NCBI GenBank assembly: GCA_036924285.1
Contig: JAYKYS010000004.1
Coordinates: forward strand, 27,746,001 to 27,810,000
Source: Asterella californica
Taxonomy: Eukaryota > Streptophyta > Marchantiopsida > Marchantiales > Aytoniaceae
Direction of reading: 5' to 3'
Length of the DNA: 64,000 bases
Part shown: in pieces, positions 1 to 10,600 of the stretch
Layout of the letters: every line of letters begins with the position of its first letter
How positions within the stretch are numbered: position 1 is the first letter of the stretch
Notes under the pieces: model-generated
The model's input: the letters and a program-made list of their open reading frames with translations, nothing else
Told to the model about the DNA's origin: nothing
The model's database searches: none
Program-made: the position numbers and the translations under genes

Positions 1-1
1 A

Positions 2-367
2 GAATTTGAGGAAGAAGCAGAGAGTAGTCGTAAGAACCAGGAGAAGAACTCGAGGTGCTTTTTGTGTGGAGAAGAAGGACATAAAGTGAGCAAGTGTCCT
101 ACGAAGAATAGACTTTTGCGTGAGCGAAGAGGGTTGGTCGACTTAAGCTTACACATAGGTCCTTCTTCCCCTAGACAAGGCGTCATTGACCCTACAACCT
201 TTTGTCCTAGATGTGGAGTGGACGGGATTCCAGTTGAGCACGAGTGTAGCGCAGTGGTTGCTTTGCTAGAAACTGTAGCCGAAGGTCTCGAGAGAAGGTT
301 GAGTGTAGAAACGGAACGAGTGAAGACCTCTAGCGAGGATGGAGATAGTCTGTCACACGAGAGATAA
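2..367 (+). CDS. Element A ORF1, C-terminal part, zinc-knuckle protein (5' end outside window)
   Basis: The frame is open from the first bases of the window to TAA at 365-367. It starts in an acidic/basic stretch and reaches a CCHC zinc knuckle (C-X2-C-X4-H-X4-C, nt ~56-97). A second possible metal site (C-X2-C-X8-H-X-C) lies near nt 208-248. CCHC knuckles of this kind bind nucleic acid in retroelement Gag proteins. It lies in the same frame as the downstream polyprotein but is separated from it by TAA at 365-367 and another TAA at ~479-481. It therefore looks like a separate upstream ORF, an arrangement known in Tat/Ogre-type plant elements, although A has not been shown to belong there. The downstream polyprotein has its own Gag domain and knuckle, so this is not simply its broken N-terminus. 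Its start and full length are unknown. Confidence 0.55.
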   Translation, partial: EFEEEAESSRKNQEKNSRCFLCGEEGHKVSKCPTKNRLLRERRGLVDLSLHIGPSSPRQGVIDPTTFCPRCGVDGIPVEHECSAVVALLETVAEGLERRLSVETERVKTSSEDGDSLSHER

Positions 368-502
368 GATGACCATGAGGGTCAAACTTATTCGAACCTT
401 TGGAGAGGAGAGAGCTCAACGGGGAAATTGTGGAGTGCGGTGAAGTGCGATCTTCACATCCGCAAGCAGTTCCTTGAGTAAGAAGAAGAAAAGAAGAGAA
501 GA

Positions 503-3500
503 ATGGGGAAACTCCCGGTGTTTTACGGAAAGGATGGAGAAGACGTGGAAGGATTTGTGAGGGACTTCAAAAGAGCATGCATTGGCAATGGAGATCGAAA
601 GAAGAGCGAGTGGGTAGGGTTGATACCTGAATTTCTTGAGAATTCTGCATTGACATGGTATGAGGATAGGAAGAAGAGAAGCGTAGTGGGGACTCCAGTT
701 GATACTTGGGAAGTATTGACGGAGGCCTTAATTGAAACTTTTCTTCCCGATGAAAGTTACGAGAAGTTAATGGTAGAGGTAACTTACCTCAAACAAGGAG
801 AGAAAGAGAAAGTAAGGACTTACGCCGAGAGGGTGGAGAAATTAGAACAAAAGTTTCGGGTGGTTTTACGAAAGAGTGGAGATGTAGTAGAACCAACGAT
901 GGTGGGCATTGGAGCAATGCTCACAAAGAATTTTATCGGAGGATTGAGGCCGGAGATTCGAACACAAGTGCGGTATGAGAGACCAACTTCGAAGGCTGAT
1001 GTAGTGAAGATCGCAACCAGGATGGAAGAGAGTCTGGATGGAGACGACTTGCAACCAATGACTGTCGGGGCAGCATGTGGAGATGTGCAAGGGCCGATCA
1101 TGCCAACTCTGACGCCTGCGAGTGTTCCGACTGTTCGATTTCAGAATCTGACTCCGGTAGCTCCTACTAGTGCGGTTACAGTCACTGTACCATCTAGATC
1201 TGTTACTCCCGACTTTCGTGATGAGTTGAAAAGTTTGACAGAGTCTCTGGCAGATTTGAAGATCAATATGGTGAATTTGTTGCAACACCGCAGTCCAAAT
1301 GTTGGAGGAGGCTCACGAGGTTATGGGAACTATCAGTCTAGAGGTGGACCACCGCAAGGATCACCAAGTAACTACACGAACCAAGGATGTTTTACGTGTG
1401 GAGGATCACATTTCCAACGTAATTGTCCAAGTCGTAATGGTGGAACGGCGGATGGAGCTTCAACTTCACAAAGCAAGGACAAGGGTGTAGCATGCATTGA
1501 CATCTTGGAACCACGAGATGTACGAGAAGGTTTTCAATCTGTAGAGCTGTTGGCTCAAGAGAGGAAGAGAATGAGGACGCATTTCGACGATGGAGAACCA
1601 GTCGTGATGGAAGATTCTCCAAGTCAAAATACTCGGAGTAGCAAATCTTCTTCAAAAACCAAAGAACGGCGGAAGAAATTGGGAAATACTGATTTCACAA
1701 TTTCGATGGAGCAATCAAAATACAATGTGGTGGAAGACGTGGGTAAGCAACGAACAAACATTACTGTGGGACAGTTGATTGCTCTGAATCCTTCGGTGAG
1801 GAAAGAACTTCGTAGCGGTCTAAGCTCCCGACGAGGTCGAAAGAAGAAGGTAAATCCTTCTACTGTCGGTGTGAGTGCTTTAGATGCTAGTGAAGGAGAG
1901 GTGTGCAACAAGGCATCAAAGGTAGAGGCTCGTATCAATGGGAGAGATGTTTCAGATGTTCTTGTCGATGGAGGATCGGCAGTAAATGCCATCTCAGAAC
2001 GACTAATGAGGAAGTTGGATCTAGTACCAACTCGTCCTTCTAGTATCACGGTAGGTATCGCTAACAGACAGCGAGTTAGACCATTGGGAGTGCTGGAGAG
2101 AGTTTGTGTGTCAGTAATGGGAGTGCAAGTAAACATGACATTTCAAATCTTGAAAGAGTCAAGTTATGAAATGTTACTCGGAAGACCTTGGCTTCGAGCA
2201 GTACACGCAACGGATAACTGGCACAAAGGTTATTTACGCATCGGACCGAATCACCATCGGGTCAAAGTTCCATTGCTCGGAGATCAAGTTGGGACGTCGG
2301 AATCGGATCGACCCACATCGGACTACTGGGAGTCAGAAGTTGTCGATACTACTTCTGATGTAGGTACCAATTCTTCAGATTCAGAATCTGAAAATACATC
2401 GTCAGAAGAGGAGAGAGAAGAACGAAATGTGGGTGTGAACGTAGTGGATCTTTTCCCTTCTCCGGAAGTGCAAAGAGATAGAGACAAAGAACCGTTGACT
2501 CCCGAGGAGGTGGAGAGAAGAATTGCCACCTTACGTTATGGATCGAAGGTTACTAAAGAGGAGAAGAGTTGTTTCGAAGAGATCTTTCGCAAATACATTC
2601 ATGTATTTGCATTTAGTTACAAGGATCTGAGGGAGGTCACACTGGAGCAACACCGTATCGAGTTAGAGAAGGAAGTCAAACCGGTGCGACAGAAGCAACG
2701 AAGAGTGAGTCCTCCAATTGCGGATCTGGTGAAAGAAGAGATCGAGAAGCTACACACTGCTGGGTTCATTTACGAGGTGGAGCATTCTGAATGGGTATCA
2801 CCCATTGTGATCGTAAAGAAGAAAAATGGCAAATTGCGGGTGTGTGTTGATTACAAGAAGCTCAATGCGGTCACAAAGAAGGATTATTATCCTCTACCTT
2901 TCATCGACGAGATCTTGGAAGAAGTGGCGGGAAACGAATGGTACAGCTTTGGAGATGGTTATAGCGGATATAACCAGATCAAAATTGCACCAGAACATCA
3001 ACACCTGACCACTTTCACTACTCCGTGGGGTACGTTTGCATTTCGAGTCATGCCATTTGGTCTGTGTAATGCTCCTGCGACGTTTCAAAGGTTTATGAAC
3101 AAAGTGTTCGAACCTTTCTTAGGAAAGTTTGTGAGAGATTTTATAGATGACTTTTGTGTTTACGGGAGTAAGGAGAAGCATTTTGAGCACCTTGTGAAGG
3201 TCTTAGAATGTTTAGATGTAGCAAATGCATCTCTCAATCCGGAGAAATGTATTTTTGGGTGTGAGGAAGGGTTACTCTTGGGTCATATCATATCCAAGGA
3301 AGGCATTGCCGTTGATCCAGAGAAGGTGCAAAAGATCTTAGAGCTCCTTTTTCCTAGTACTCTCACTAAGCTACGACAGTTTTTAGGTATGGTGGGGTAT
3401 TATCGAAGGTTTATACTCTCGTTCTCACATAAAGCGTATGCTTTGACTGTATATCTGAAGAAGGGAGTAGATTACGTGTTGATTTTAGGAGATGAAGAAG

Positions 3501-5329
3501 CTCTAGCCGCCTTTGAGGAACTGAAGAAAGCTCTTACTTCAGCTCCGATCTTGGTTAAGCCCGATTGGAATAAACAGTTTATTCTATATACGGATGCTTC
3601 AAATATAGCAGTAGGATGTACTCTAAGTCAGTATGATGTTGAAGGTAGAGATCATCCTATTGCATATGCTAGTCGGCAAATGGTCAAGGCAGAGAGAAAT
3701 TATTCTGTGACAGAGAGAGAAGGATTAGCAGTGATTTATGCTCTGAGAAAATTTCGACATTATCTCATAGGGGGCAAGTTCACTATCGTTACAGATCATA
3801 AGGCATTGAAGTACATCTTCAATAAACCGATGGTCGAAGGACGATTAGCAAGGTGGAAGCTCTTATTGTCAGAGTACGACTATGAGATCTGTGATCGACC
3901 AAGGAAGAAACACGCGAATGCAGATTTGTTATCTAGAGCTTACGATGGCGATGGAGAGGAGCCGGTGGATGACACCTTTCCTGACGAAGATTTGATGGTC
4001 TTGAGCAACTCTATTATCCCAATAGAATATCAAGAAATTTGGGATTTTGTTACGGAAGGTGTCTATCCAGATGGGATGCGGACCAGAGAGAAGAAGGCAT
4101 TGGTGAAACGAAGTCAACCTTACTCGGTGGTGGAAGGTGTGTTATTCCGTGAAGGAGTTGATGGGGTCCTGAGAAGAGCTGCGAGCAAGGAGGAGTCTCT
4201 ACGACTCATGGAAGAATTCCATGACGGTCTAGTATGTGGAGGACATTTCGCAGGCAAGTTGACGGCTCATAAGATACTCGACGCGGGATATCACTGGAGG
4301 GGGATGTTTAGAGATTGCTTGACGTATTGTAAAACCTGTGATGTTTGTCAAGCTTTCGCTATCAAATCTAGTGTTTCCACTCCTCTTAGATCTATTCCGG
4401 TTCTTGGACCTTTCGAGAAGTGGGGAATAGATTTTGTGGGGCCTTTGAATCGCACCCCTCGCAACAATAAGTATATTGTTGTAGCCACAGATTATCTTAC
4501 AAAGTGGGTAGAAGCTAGACCTCTTGTAACTATTGGAGAAGTTGAGGTGGGTAGATTTCTGTACGAACGGATCATAACTAGGTTTGGATGTCCTTTGGAG
4601 TTAGTTTCTGATAGGGGTCGAGAATTTGTGAGTGGTATGACTACTGCTATGTGCACCCACTTCTCCATTTCTCAGAGGGTTACTACTTCATATAAACCTA
4701 GTTCAAACGGTTTGGTAGAGAGGACAAACTTTACCTTGTGTCAGATGTTAGCAAAGGATGCTGACATGGAAGGGGCCAAACACAACTGGGACAAGCGTCT
4801 TCATGCGGTTCTATGGGAGTATCGAACAACAGTGAAGACGTCTACGGGATATTCACCTTTCAAGATGGTGTATGGGTTGGAATCCAGATTACCAATCCAG
4901 TTCGACCTAACCACCTTTCAGACCTTGCAAGCTGGATTGAAGAGAAAGGGTGGTCCAATAGCTGAGAAAGAGCGGGGAGAAATCTTGTTGGAGCTGGAGG
5001 AGAATAGAGGCGACGCAGCTCAACGCATTGAGATGGCCCAGCTGCAACAGAAGAAGAGCTATGACAAGCGCTTGGCGAAGAACAAAACGAAGTTACAGCC
5101 ATTTCAAAAGGGTGAGTGGGTGATGTTATGGGATGCTATTAGGCACAAGCGAGTTCAAAAGAAGTTCTTACGTCGATATTTTGGGCCTTTCATCATCTCC
5201 AAAGTGTGGAGTAATGACACCTATGATCTTCAAGAAAGGAGTGGTACGTTCTTCGACCGAGTGAACCACGACAAGCTGAAGAAGTTTCATCAACGTGATA
5301 CTTCACTCCGAGGACGGAGTGAAAATTAA
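503..5329 (+). CDS. gag-pol: Element A Ty3/gypsy Gag-Pol polyprotein (intact, 1608 aa)
   Basis: One uninterrupted ORF encodes the full replication machinery of an LTR retrotransposon. In order: Gag capsid-like region (residues ~1-190, with the aromatic/basic spacing of retrotransposon Gag); CCHC knuckle C296-C308; aspartic protease with D489-G-G-S, the DGGS variant seen in some plant elements; reverse transcriptase with F-I-D-D (catalytic D882, D883); RNase H with D1031; integrase with an HHCC zinc domain and catalytic D1310, D1370 and E1406 (D-X35-E). The C-terminus keeps a GPF-type module and no chromodomain. The start ATG at 503 follows an A/G-rich tract. Gag and Pol are fused, so no frameshift is needed. 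With intact catalytic residues and an adjacent 3' LTR, this copy could be recent. The 5' LTR is outside the window. Confidence 0.93.
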   Translation: MGKLPVFYGKDGEDVEGFVRDFKRACIGNGDRKKSEWVGLIPEFLENSALTWYEDRKKRSVVGTPVDTWEVLTEALIETFLPDESYEKLMVEVTYLKQGEKEKVRTYAERVEKLEQKFRVVLRKSGDVVEPTMVGIGAMLTKNFIGGLRPEIRTQVRYERPTSKADVVKIATRMEESLDGDDLQPMTVGAACGDVQGPIMPTLTPASVPTVRFQNLTPVAPTSAVTVTVPSRSVTPDFRDELKSLTESLADLKINMVNLLQHRSPNVGGGSRGYGNYQSRGGPPQGSPSNYTNQGCFTCGGSHFQRNCPSRNGGTADGASTSQSKDKGVACIDILEPRDVREGFQSVELLAQERKRMRTHFDDGEPVVMEDSPSQNTRSSKSSSKTKERRKKLGNTDFTISMEQSKYNVVEDVGKQRTNITVGQLIALNPSVRKELRSGLSSRRGRKKKVNPSTVGVSALDASEGEVCNKASKVEARINGRDVSDVLVDGGSAVNAISERLMRKLDLVPTRPSSITVGIANRQRVRPLGVLERVCVSVMGVQVNMTFQILKESSYEMLLGRPWLRAVHATDNWHKGYLRIGPNHHRVKVPLLGDQVGTSESDRPTSDYWESEVVDTTSDVGTNSSDSESENTSSEEEREERNVGVNVVDLFPSPEVQRDRDKEPLTPEEVERRIATLRYGSKVTKEEKSCFEEIFRKYIHVFAFSYKDLREVTLEQHRIELEKEVKPVRQKQRRVSPPIADLVKEEIEKLHTAGFIYEVEHSEWVSPIVIVKKKNGKLRVCVDYKKLNAVTKKDYYPLPFIDEILEEVAGNEWYSFGDGYSGYNQIKIAPEHQHLTTFTTPWGTFAFRVMPFGLCNAPATFQRFMNKVFEPFLGKFVRDFIDDFCVYGSKEKHFEHLVKVLECLDVANASLNPEKCIFGCEEGLLLGHIISKEGIAVDPEKVQKILELLFPSTLTKLRQFLGMVGYYRRFILSFSHKAYALTVYLKKGVDYVLILGDEEALAAFEELKKALTSAPILVKPDWNKQFILYTDASNIAVGCTLSQYDVEGRDHPIAYASRQMVKAERNYSVTEREGLAVIYALRKFRHYLIGGKFTIVTDHKALKYIFNKPMVEGRLARWKLLLSEYDYEICDRPRKKHANADLLSRAYDGDGEEPVDDTFPDEDLMVLSNSIIPIEYQEIWDFVTEGVYPDGMRTREKKALVKRSQPYSVVEGVLFREGVDGVLRRAASKEESLRLMEEFHDGLVCGGHFAGKLTAHKILDAGYHWRGMFRDCLTYCKTCDVCQAFAIKSSVSTPLRSIPVLGPFEKWGIDFVGPLNRTPRNNKYIVVATDYLTKWVEARPLVTIGEVEVGRFLYERIITRFGCPLELVSDRGREFVSGMTTAMCTHFSISQRVTTSYKPSSNGLVERTNFTLCQMLAKDADMEGAKHNWDKRLHAVLWEYRTTVKTSTGYSPFKMVYGLESRLPIQFDLTTFQTLQAGLKRKGGPIAEKERGEILLELEENRGDAAQRIEMAQLQQKKSYDKRLAKNKTKLQPFQKGEWVMLWDAIRHKRVQKKFLRRYFGPFIISKVWSNDTYDLQERSGTFFDRVNHDKLKKFHQRDTSLRGRSEN

Positions 5330-5342
5330 GTCTGGGGGTAAA
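5330..5342 (+). other. Element A polypurine tract
   Basis: A purine-rich run (core CTGGGGGTAAA) directly follows the gag-pol stop codon and directly precedes the TGTCACACC start of the LTR. This is the expected position of the plus-strand DNA primer. Confidence 0.7.
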
Positions 5343-6229
5343 TGTCACACCACAAGTATCCCATTATTTGTGTGTATGCTTATATACATTTCATTAGGTG
5401 TGACTATCTTAAAGGTTATTCTAGTTTGAAGATCTAAATTTAGAGTGATCAAAAGTAGTCATAACTAGCTGAGATAGTTATAACTAAGTTGAGGAAACTA
5501 TTAGAGGTTCCACTATGGCACTATAGGACAAGTGCGGAGCTCTAAATATGCTTTCCAAAAGTATGTAACTTTGTTGACCATCACTGATTGGATGCATGAT
5601 GAAAAGTCATGCACAAAGATCTAAAGATGCTCCTCAAAAGACGTATTAGTGTGTTGTCGTCTTCCGATTGGATAGCGTGGAAAGTTAACACTTTACAAAA
5701 GCTAAAGTAAGAGAATCTCTTACTTTTGTAAAGTAAAACAAGTAATGTGTGTGCTATTCTTAAAGTGTTAGTAGCCTTTAGAGTTTTACTATTTTGGATT
5801 GCGCACTTACCATGAGGTAACGTAACTTAGTGAAAGTTACCACGGTAAGAAGTTGTAGAGTATATAAGGAGGAGTTGAGAAGGTGGAAGACACTCTCATT
5901 TTCCTGACTGTAAGTAAAGTGAGCATTGGAGACCTTGGGAGTCCTTGAGTATTTTGCGATGTAATGTTGAGAGCGGGATTAGAACTTGTGTGCAGGAACG
6001 CTATTAGAGGGACTGATGTGACCATACGGGTCAGAGAGTTGAGTGAAGTGAGCATGGGTGTACTTAAATCTTTGTAATTAGGGTGCACTAGTAATCCTAG
6101 TCATCTGAGGTACCCCTGGGTGAGAGACAGGCCGGCTTACAGCTCTAAGTTCTAAGATCTGTTCAAACACACAAACACACGGGTTTTGACTAGAAATCCC
6201 GTCTTCTCACAAAACCACACAAAACAACA
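5343..6229 (+). repeat. Element A 3' LTR (right edge approximate)
   Basis: It begins TGTCACACC right after the polypurine tract and appears to end ...ACAACA near 6229, about 887 bp. The end is inferred, because the 5' LTR needed for comparison is outside the window and element B1 has inserted at the edge. A TATA-like box, TATATAAG, lies at 5861-5868 and fits an LTR promoter. There is no coding content. Confidence 0.65.
5861..5868 (+). promoter_or_regulatory. TATA box of element A LTR
   Basis: TATATAAG sits inside the LTR in the element's orientation, with no competing TATA-like sequence noticed close by. It is inferred to position RNA polymerase II for genomic transcript initiation about 30 bp downstream. 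Confidence 0.45.
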
Positions 6230-6232
6230 CGT
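6229..6232. other. 4-bp target-site duplication (ACGT) of B1, left
   Basis: ACGT at 6229-6232 abuts the B1 LTR and recurs at 17348-17351 immediately after the other LTR. This defines B1 as one insertion of 11,115 bp. Confidence 0.85.
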
Positions 6233-7604
6233 TGTCGGAGTGTGATCCGTCTACCTAGGAAAGCGCCGGGCTTCTGGCTGTGGTTGTTTACTCAAGAGGT
6301 TGGCTTTCAGGTCACAACAGGAGCTATAAACACTCACACAGGAGCGTAGGATCCTCTGATATGCTCAAAAAGCGAAATTTGGGTCTCACTGGTAGTAATA
6401 GGCTTAAGCGGTGAACTTTGACACTCAAAGGGAGGAAAACTATGAAGGTTTAGACCTCTAAACTTCCCCTACATGCAAATGAGGTACTACTGAACTCACA
6501 GACGAAGTTTCAACCTGAGATCAAATTCTGACACGGAGATATGAACAGAAAAGTTCTGAATAAGAGAATTATGGCAATTTCTGGTACCTAGACAGCTATT
6601 CAGACATAGAACAGAGAATTGGCTCGATGAATTTCAAATCTTCTCACAGTATTTGAAGTCTACAGGATGCTGAACATCCCTGTGAAGTTGGGACTCCTGA
6701 TTGTTTGTAGAACTCCAGATCTCCTTATCTAAAGTCGCTGCTCTAGATTAAGAGCTTTTCAGACCCCCTCTGCTTCAGCGGCCGCCCTGAATTACTCAGT
6801 TACTCAAATGATTCGAAACTTTTTGGCCAGTCGTAGCCCTCCTGACAGTGAACGCAACCACGAAGTTTTGAAGTGATTTCCTCAATTCTGCTGCAATTGG
6901 CACCGAAAACCCCAAAATCAACAAAAGTGACGCAGTTTTGGCACAATCCGAACTTCAATTGGCATAACTCCTTGTTTATTGATCCAAATCGAGCAAAAAT
7001 TTCACTGACAGTGCTTGGCACGACGAGCTCTCTCTTCCTGTGTTCTCAGATTTCGAAGATACCTCACCAATTGCTCGAACTCTCCTCTAGAGCTCTGTTT
7101 CTAAACTTAGAGTTTTACAAAAGACAAAAATGGACCAATGGGAGTTCATAGCTCCACTTGACTGTCCTTTTGTGCCTTAAACTACCTGGTAACTTATCTA
7201 CACTCATAGGCTACCACGTCAAGCCCCCTAGAGTGCCAGCGTAAAACTTAAACTACCTAAAATGACACATAGCCCTGAAAAATAACTTAAATTAGCTAGA
7301 AAGCGTGCATGGGCGACAAGTAAGTACAACCCATGAGCTCAAACCCCTATCAGCATGGAAACCCTAAGTTATGTACATTGAACGTCATAGACAAGTAAGA
7401 AGTCACTTGCACAAGCGCACAAATGCTTGAACAAGATAACTAACATACTATCAGCCTACTAGGACTCAAAATAGTGTTAACACCGTATGCAAAGGTGTCA
7501 AACATATACATAAAGGACTAGAAGTAATATGAGCTAACTTCTAGAACTACCAAACCTAAGCGTCGGAGTAGAAGTCAAGCATGTAGCCGCCAAGTAGCGC
7601 GACA
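6233..7604 (-). repeat. Element B1 3' LTR (1372 bp)
   Basis: On the plus strand it reads TGTCGGAG...GCGCGACA. The other B1 LTR, with its nested insertion removed (13566-13602 plus 16013-17347), is also exactly 1372 bp and almost identical; I noticed only a few substitutions, such as one near 6275 versus 16019. A purine tract (AGAGGGGGTGGA on the minus strand) abuts it at 7605-7617. The inner part resembles the element E LTR, including a block containing CTTGACGTGGTAGCC. Small ORFs inside it are not supported as genes. Confidence 0.93.
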
Positions 7605-7652
7605 TCCACCCCCTCTGAACCTGCACATCCTCCGGTATGTGCCAAATCCAGA

Positions 7653-10600
7653 TCAAGACTCTTCAGCTTCAGCTTCAAATTCATCTTCAACCTCCATTGA
7701 GTCTTCAGCTTCATCCTCAGTAAGTTCTGCAATGTTCTGGTCCTCTCCTCTTCTTCTAAAGAGCTTGATTCTCTTTCCTGCGACTGGTATCTTGAGCACT
7801 GCACCATCTAACTCTCTCAAAGAGTATGTGGCATTATCATAAACTTCTAACACCACATAAGGTCCGAACCATCTCTTGGAAAACTTTCTGATAGCGCTAT
7901 GCTGATTATCAAGACTACTATCATAGACTAACACCCAATCACCTTCCTTAACTGGTTTGGGTCGTAATCTATGCGTCCTATCAAATCTGCCTTTGTTTCT
8001 CTCTCTAGCAGTCTTTAACCTTTCCACAGCTTTGGCAACATCCTCAGGTCTTCGTTCTAACTGCTGGATCCTTAATGCAAGAAGATCCTCCGTACTTCTA
8101 CCATCTTCCCATGGCAAAACATTCCAAGTAGGCACAACCTCCTCAATCGGCATCACAGGTTTTTGCCCTAGTATCAACTCTGCTGGCATGTAACCTGTAA
8201 CGGTACTATGAGTTGTACGATCTGCCCACAAAGCAAATGGTAACAGTCTAGGCCATTCACGGATCTTACCCTTGCAAGCTTTTACCAAAGCTTTGATGAT
8301 TGGCGGATGACCTCTTTCGCTCTTGCCATTCCCTTCAGGATTGTAAGCAGTGGTTAACGCCAACTTGATTCCCAATCGCTTGAAGAATTCCACTGCTTCT
8401 TGTGCATCCAGCTCACCCCTATCTGCAGTGATCTTTCCCACACACCCATATCTACAAATAACATCTTCAAGTAGAAAGCGGCAGACACTAGCAGTGGTCT
8501 TCGTCCTCAGAGCACGGCCTTCGACTTGGTTAGATAGATCTTCTCTAGCCAAGACTAGATACCTCATTTGGCCAAGTCCAAATGGCATAGTTACCAGATC
8601 AACTACCCATTTGTAATGAATGGCTAAAGGATAAGTAGGATGCAATCCATCACGATGACGTACGTTGGAATACATCTGGCAAGGTATACAGGATGAAACA
8701 AATTGTACTACATCCTTATACATACCCTTCCACCAATACTTCTCCTTTATCTTGGCAAATGTAGCCCAAACTCCTCTATGACCGGCCCATAGACTCTCAT
8801 GGAACTCCTTGATCAGCTTCTGCTGCGATTCTAGGTCACATACCACCCGCTGCGGTATACCTCCTTGTAGCTTAGGGCGCTTCCATAGATGTCCTCCATG
8901 TAAAAAGTAACCATAAGCTATCCTACGGATCCTCTTGAAATCTGCATCAGACCAGCCTTCTTGCCTTTCCAGTGAACTCAAATAGCGCCCAAGATCCAAC
9001 CACTCGCCATCATACATAGTTTCCTCAAAAAACTCCAACGAGGCTGCAAAACAGCTTCTATCTCTTCTAGCAAGAGCACTAGAATAGAACTCTGTTCCCA
9101 CATCTTCCTGATCATCTATCATTTCTTTCTCATCGTAATACCTAGCCCTTGATAACATATCTGCCACAGGATTATCCTTCCCTGCAATATGTCTAAACTC
9201 TGGGTTCAAGGACTTGATATATGCTATCCACCTCAACATAGCAATGTCTGGAGTTGTACAGCTAGTGATCATTCCCAAGAGAGGTAAACAATCTGTCTCC
9301 ACAACCACAGGTGCTCCTATCAAGTATTCCTTATCACTCTTCATCGCAGTAACTACTCCCCATAGCTCTCTTTTGACCTGAGGGTAGTCTCTCTGCCGTG
9401 AACTTAACACCTTAGCTCCAAAACGCACCACATATCTATTTCCATCCTCATCATCCTGTCCTACAGCCCATCCAATGCCAATAGGACTAGTATCAACAGT
9501 AAGGATAACAGATCTGCCCAACTCATATGTTACCTTCCGTAGAGTTGGTGGTGTAGCTAAAAGATCCTTCAACTTCCTCATAGACTCGCTTTGCTCCTCT
9601 TGCCACTGAAATCTTTGCCCCTTCCTCAGCAGCTTGTACAACGGATCTGCTACATGTGCAAAGTGTGGAATCCATATATGATAAAACACACATGCACCTA
9701 AAAACCTTCTCACCTCGGTAACCGATCCACATGTCTCCTTCATCCTTCGAATGGCATCAACCTTGTTTCGACAAGGTTTCCGACCATAAGATCCACATAG
9801 GTGCCCCACAATCAACACCTCCTGTTCTCCAAATACAGACTTTGCTCCTGATAAAGTCAAATGAACCTCCTCCAGTCGACTCAATATCTTATCGCAGTCA
9901 GCTATGTGATCTGCTACAAACTTACGGCACCCCCTCTGATCTTTTACCTCATTCTTCTCCTCCTCAGCACACCCTTTGATCGGCACATCATCAAGGAATG
10001 GCATAGTTTTTTCAGGAATGAAATCCCTCAAAACTTTATTCATGCCATTCATCATATGTGCTACAGAATTCGTAGCACCTTGTGGCAAGGTGCACATCCT
10101 TAGTAACCCCAAAGGTGTCCTCATTGTAGTCAAGTCTCTACTCTCAGAGGATAACTGAAACTGATCATAACCTGAATATAAGTCTCTCATTGAATAGATA
10201 GCACGACCAGCAAAAGCCTCTGCAAACTCGTCTACAATAGGTCCTATACCCATATTCCTGATAGTTACCTTGTTAACTGGCTGCATATCTTGAATGAATC
10301 TCAAAGCTCCACTTTTCTTCGGAACAGTAAACCATCTGCTAGAATAGGGAGCTATAGATGGTTCCAAGATACCCATCCTAATCCTCTCATTGAGCAAGTC
10401 TATCAGCTTTGGCAGATGAGCTCTAGGCACAAGGATAGGACGTAGATTCCAAGGCACATGCGGTATAGTAAAGATTACCATAGGTGCAACTACACTTGGA
10501 TCTACACATCCTACTTCATGTGACTCAAACGCAAACGCCTTACCATGCCTATATAGCATCTCCTTGAAGCTCTTCTTCTCTTGCTCAGTAAGAAACCCAT

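Noticed and set aside
6800..7151. Small ORFs repeated exactly at 6800-7151 and 16543-16894
   Set aside because: Their identity is explained by the two LTRs of B1; there is no codon or domain evidence.
7957..10158. Plus-strand ORFs antisense to B1 pol (and similar antisense ORFs over all pol genes)
   Set aside because: They are shadows of the strongly supported minus-strand frames and show no recognisable domain.
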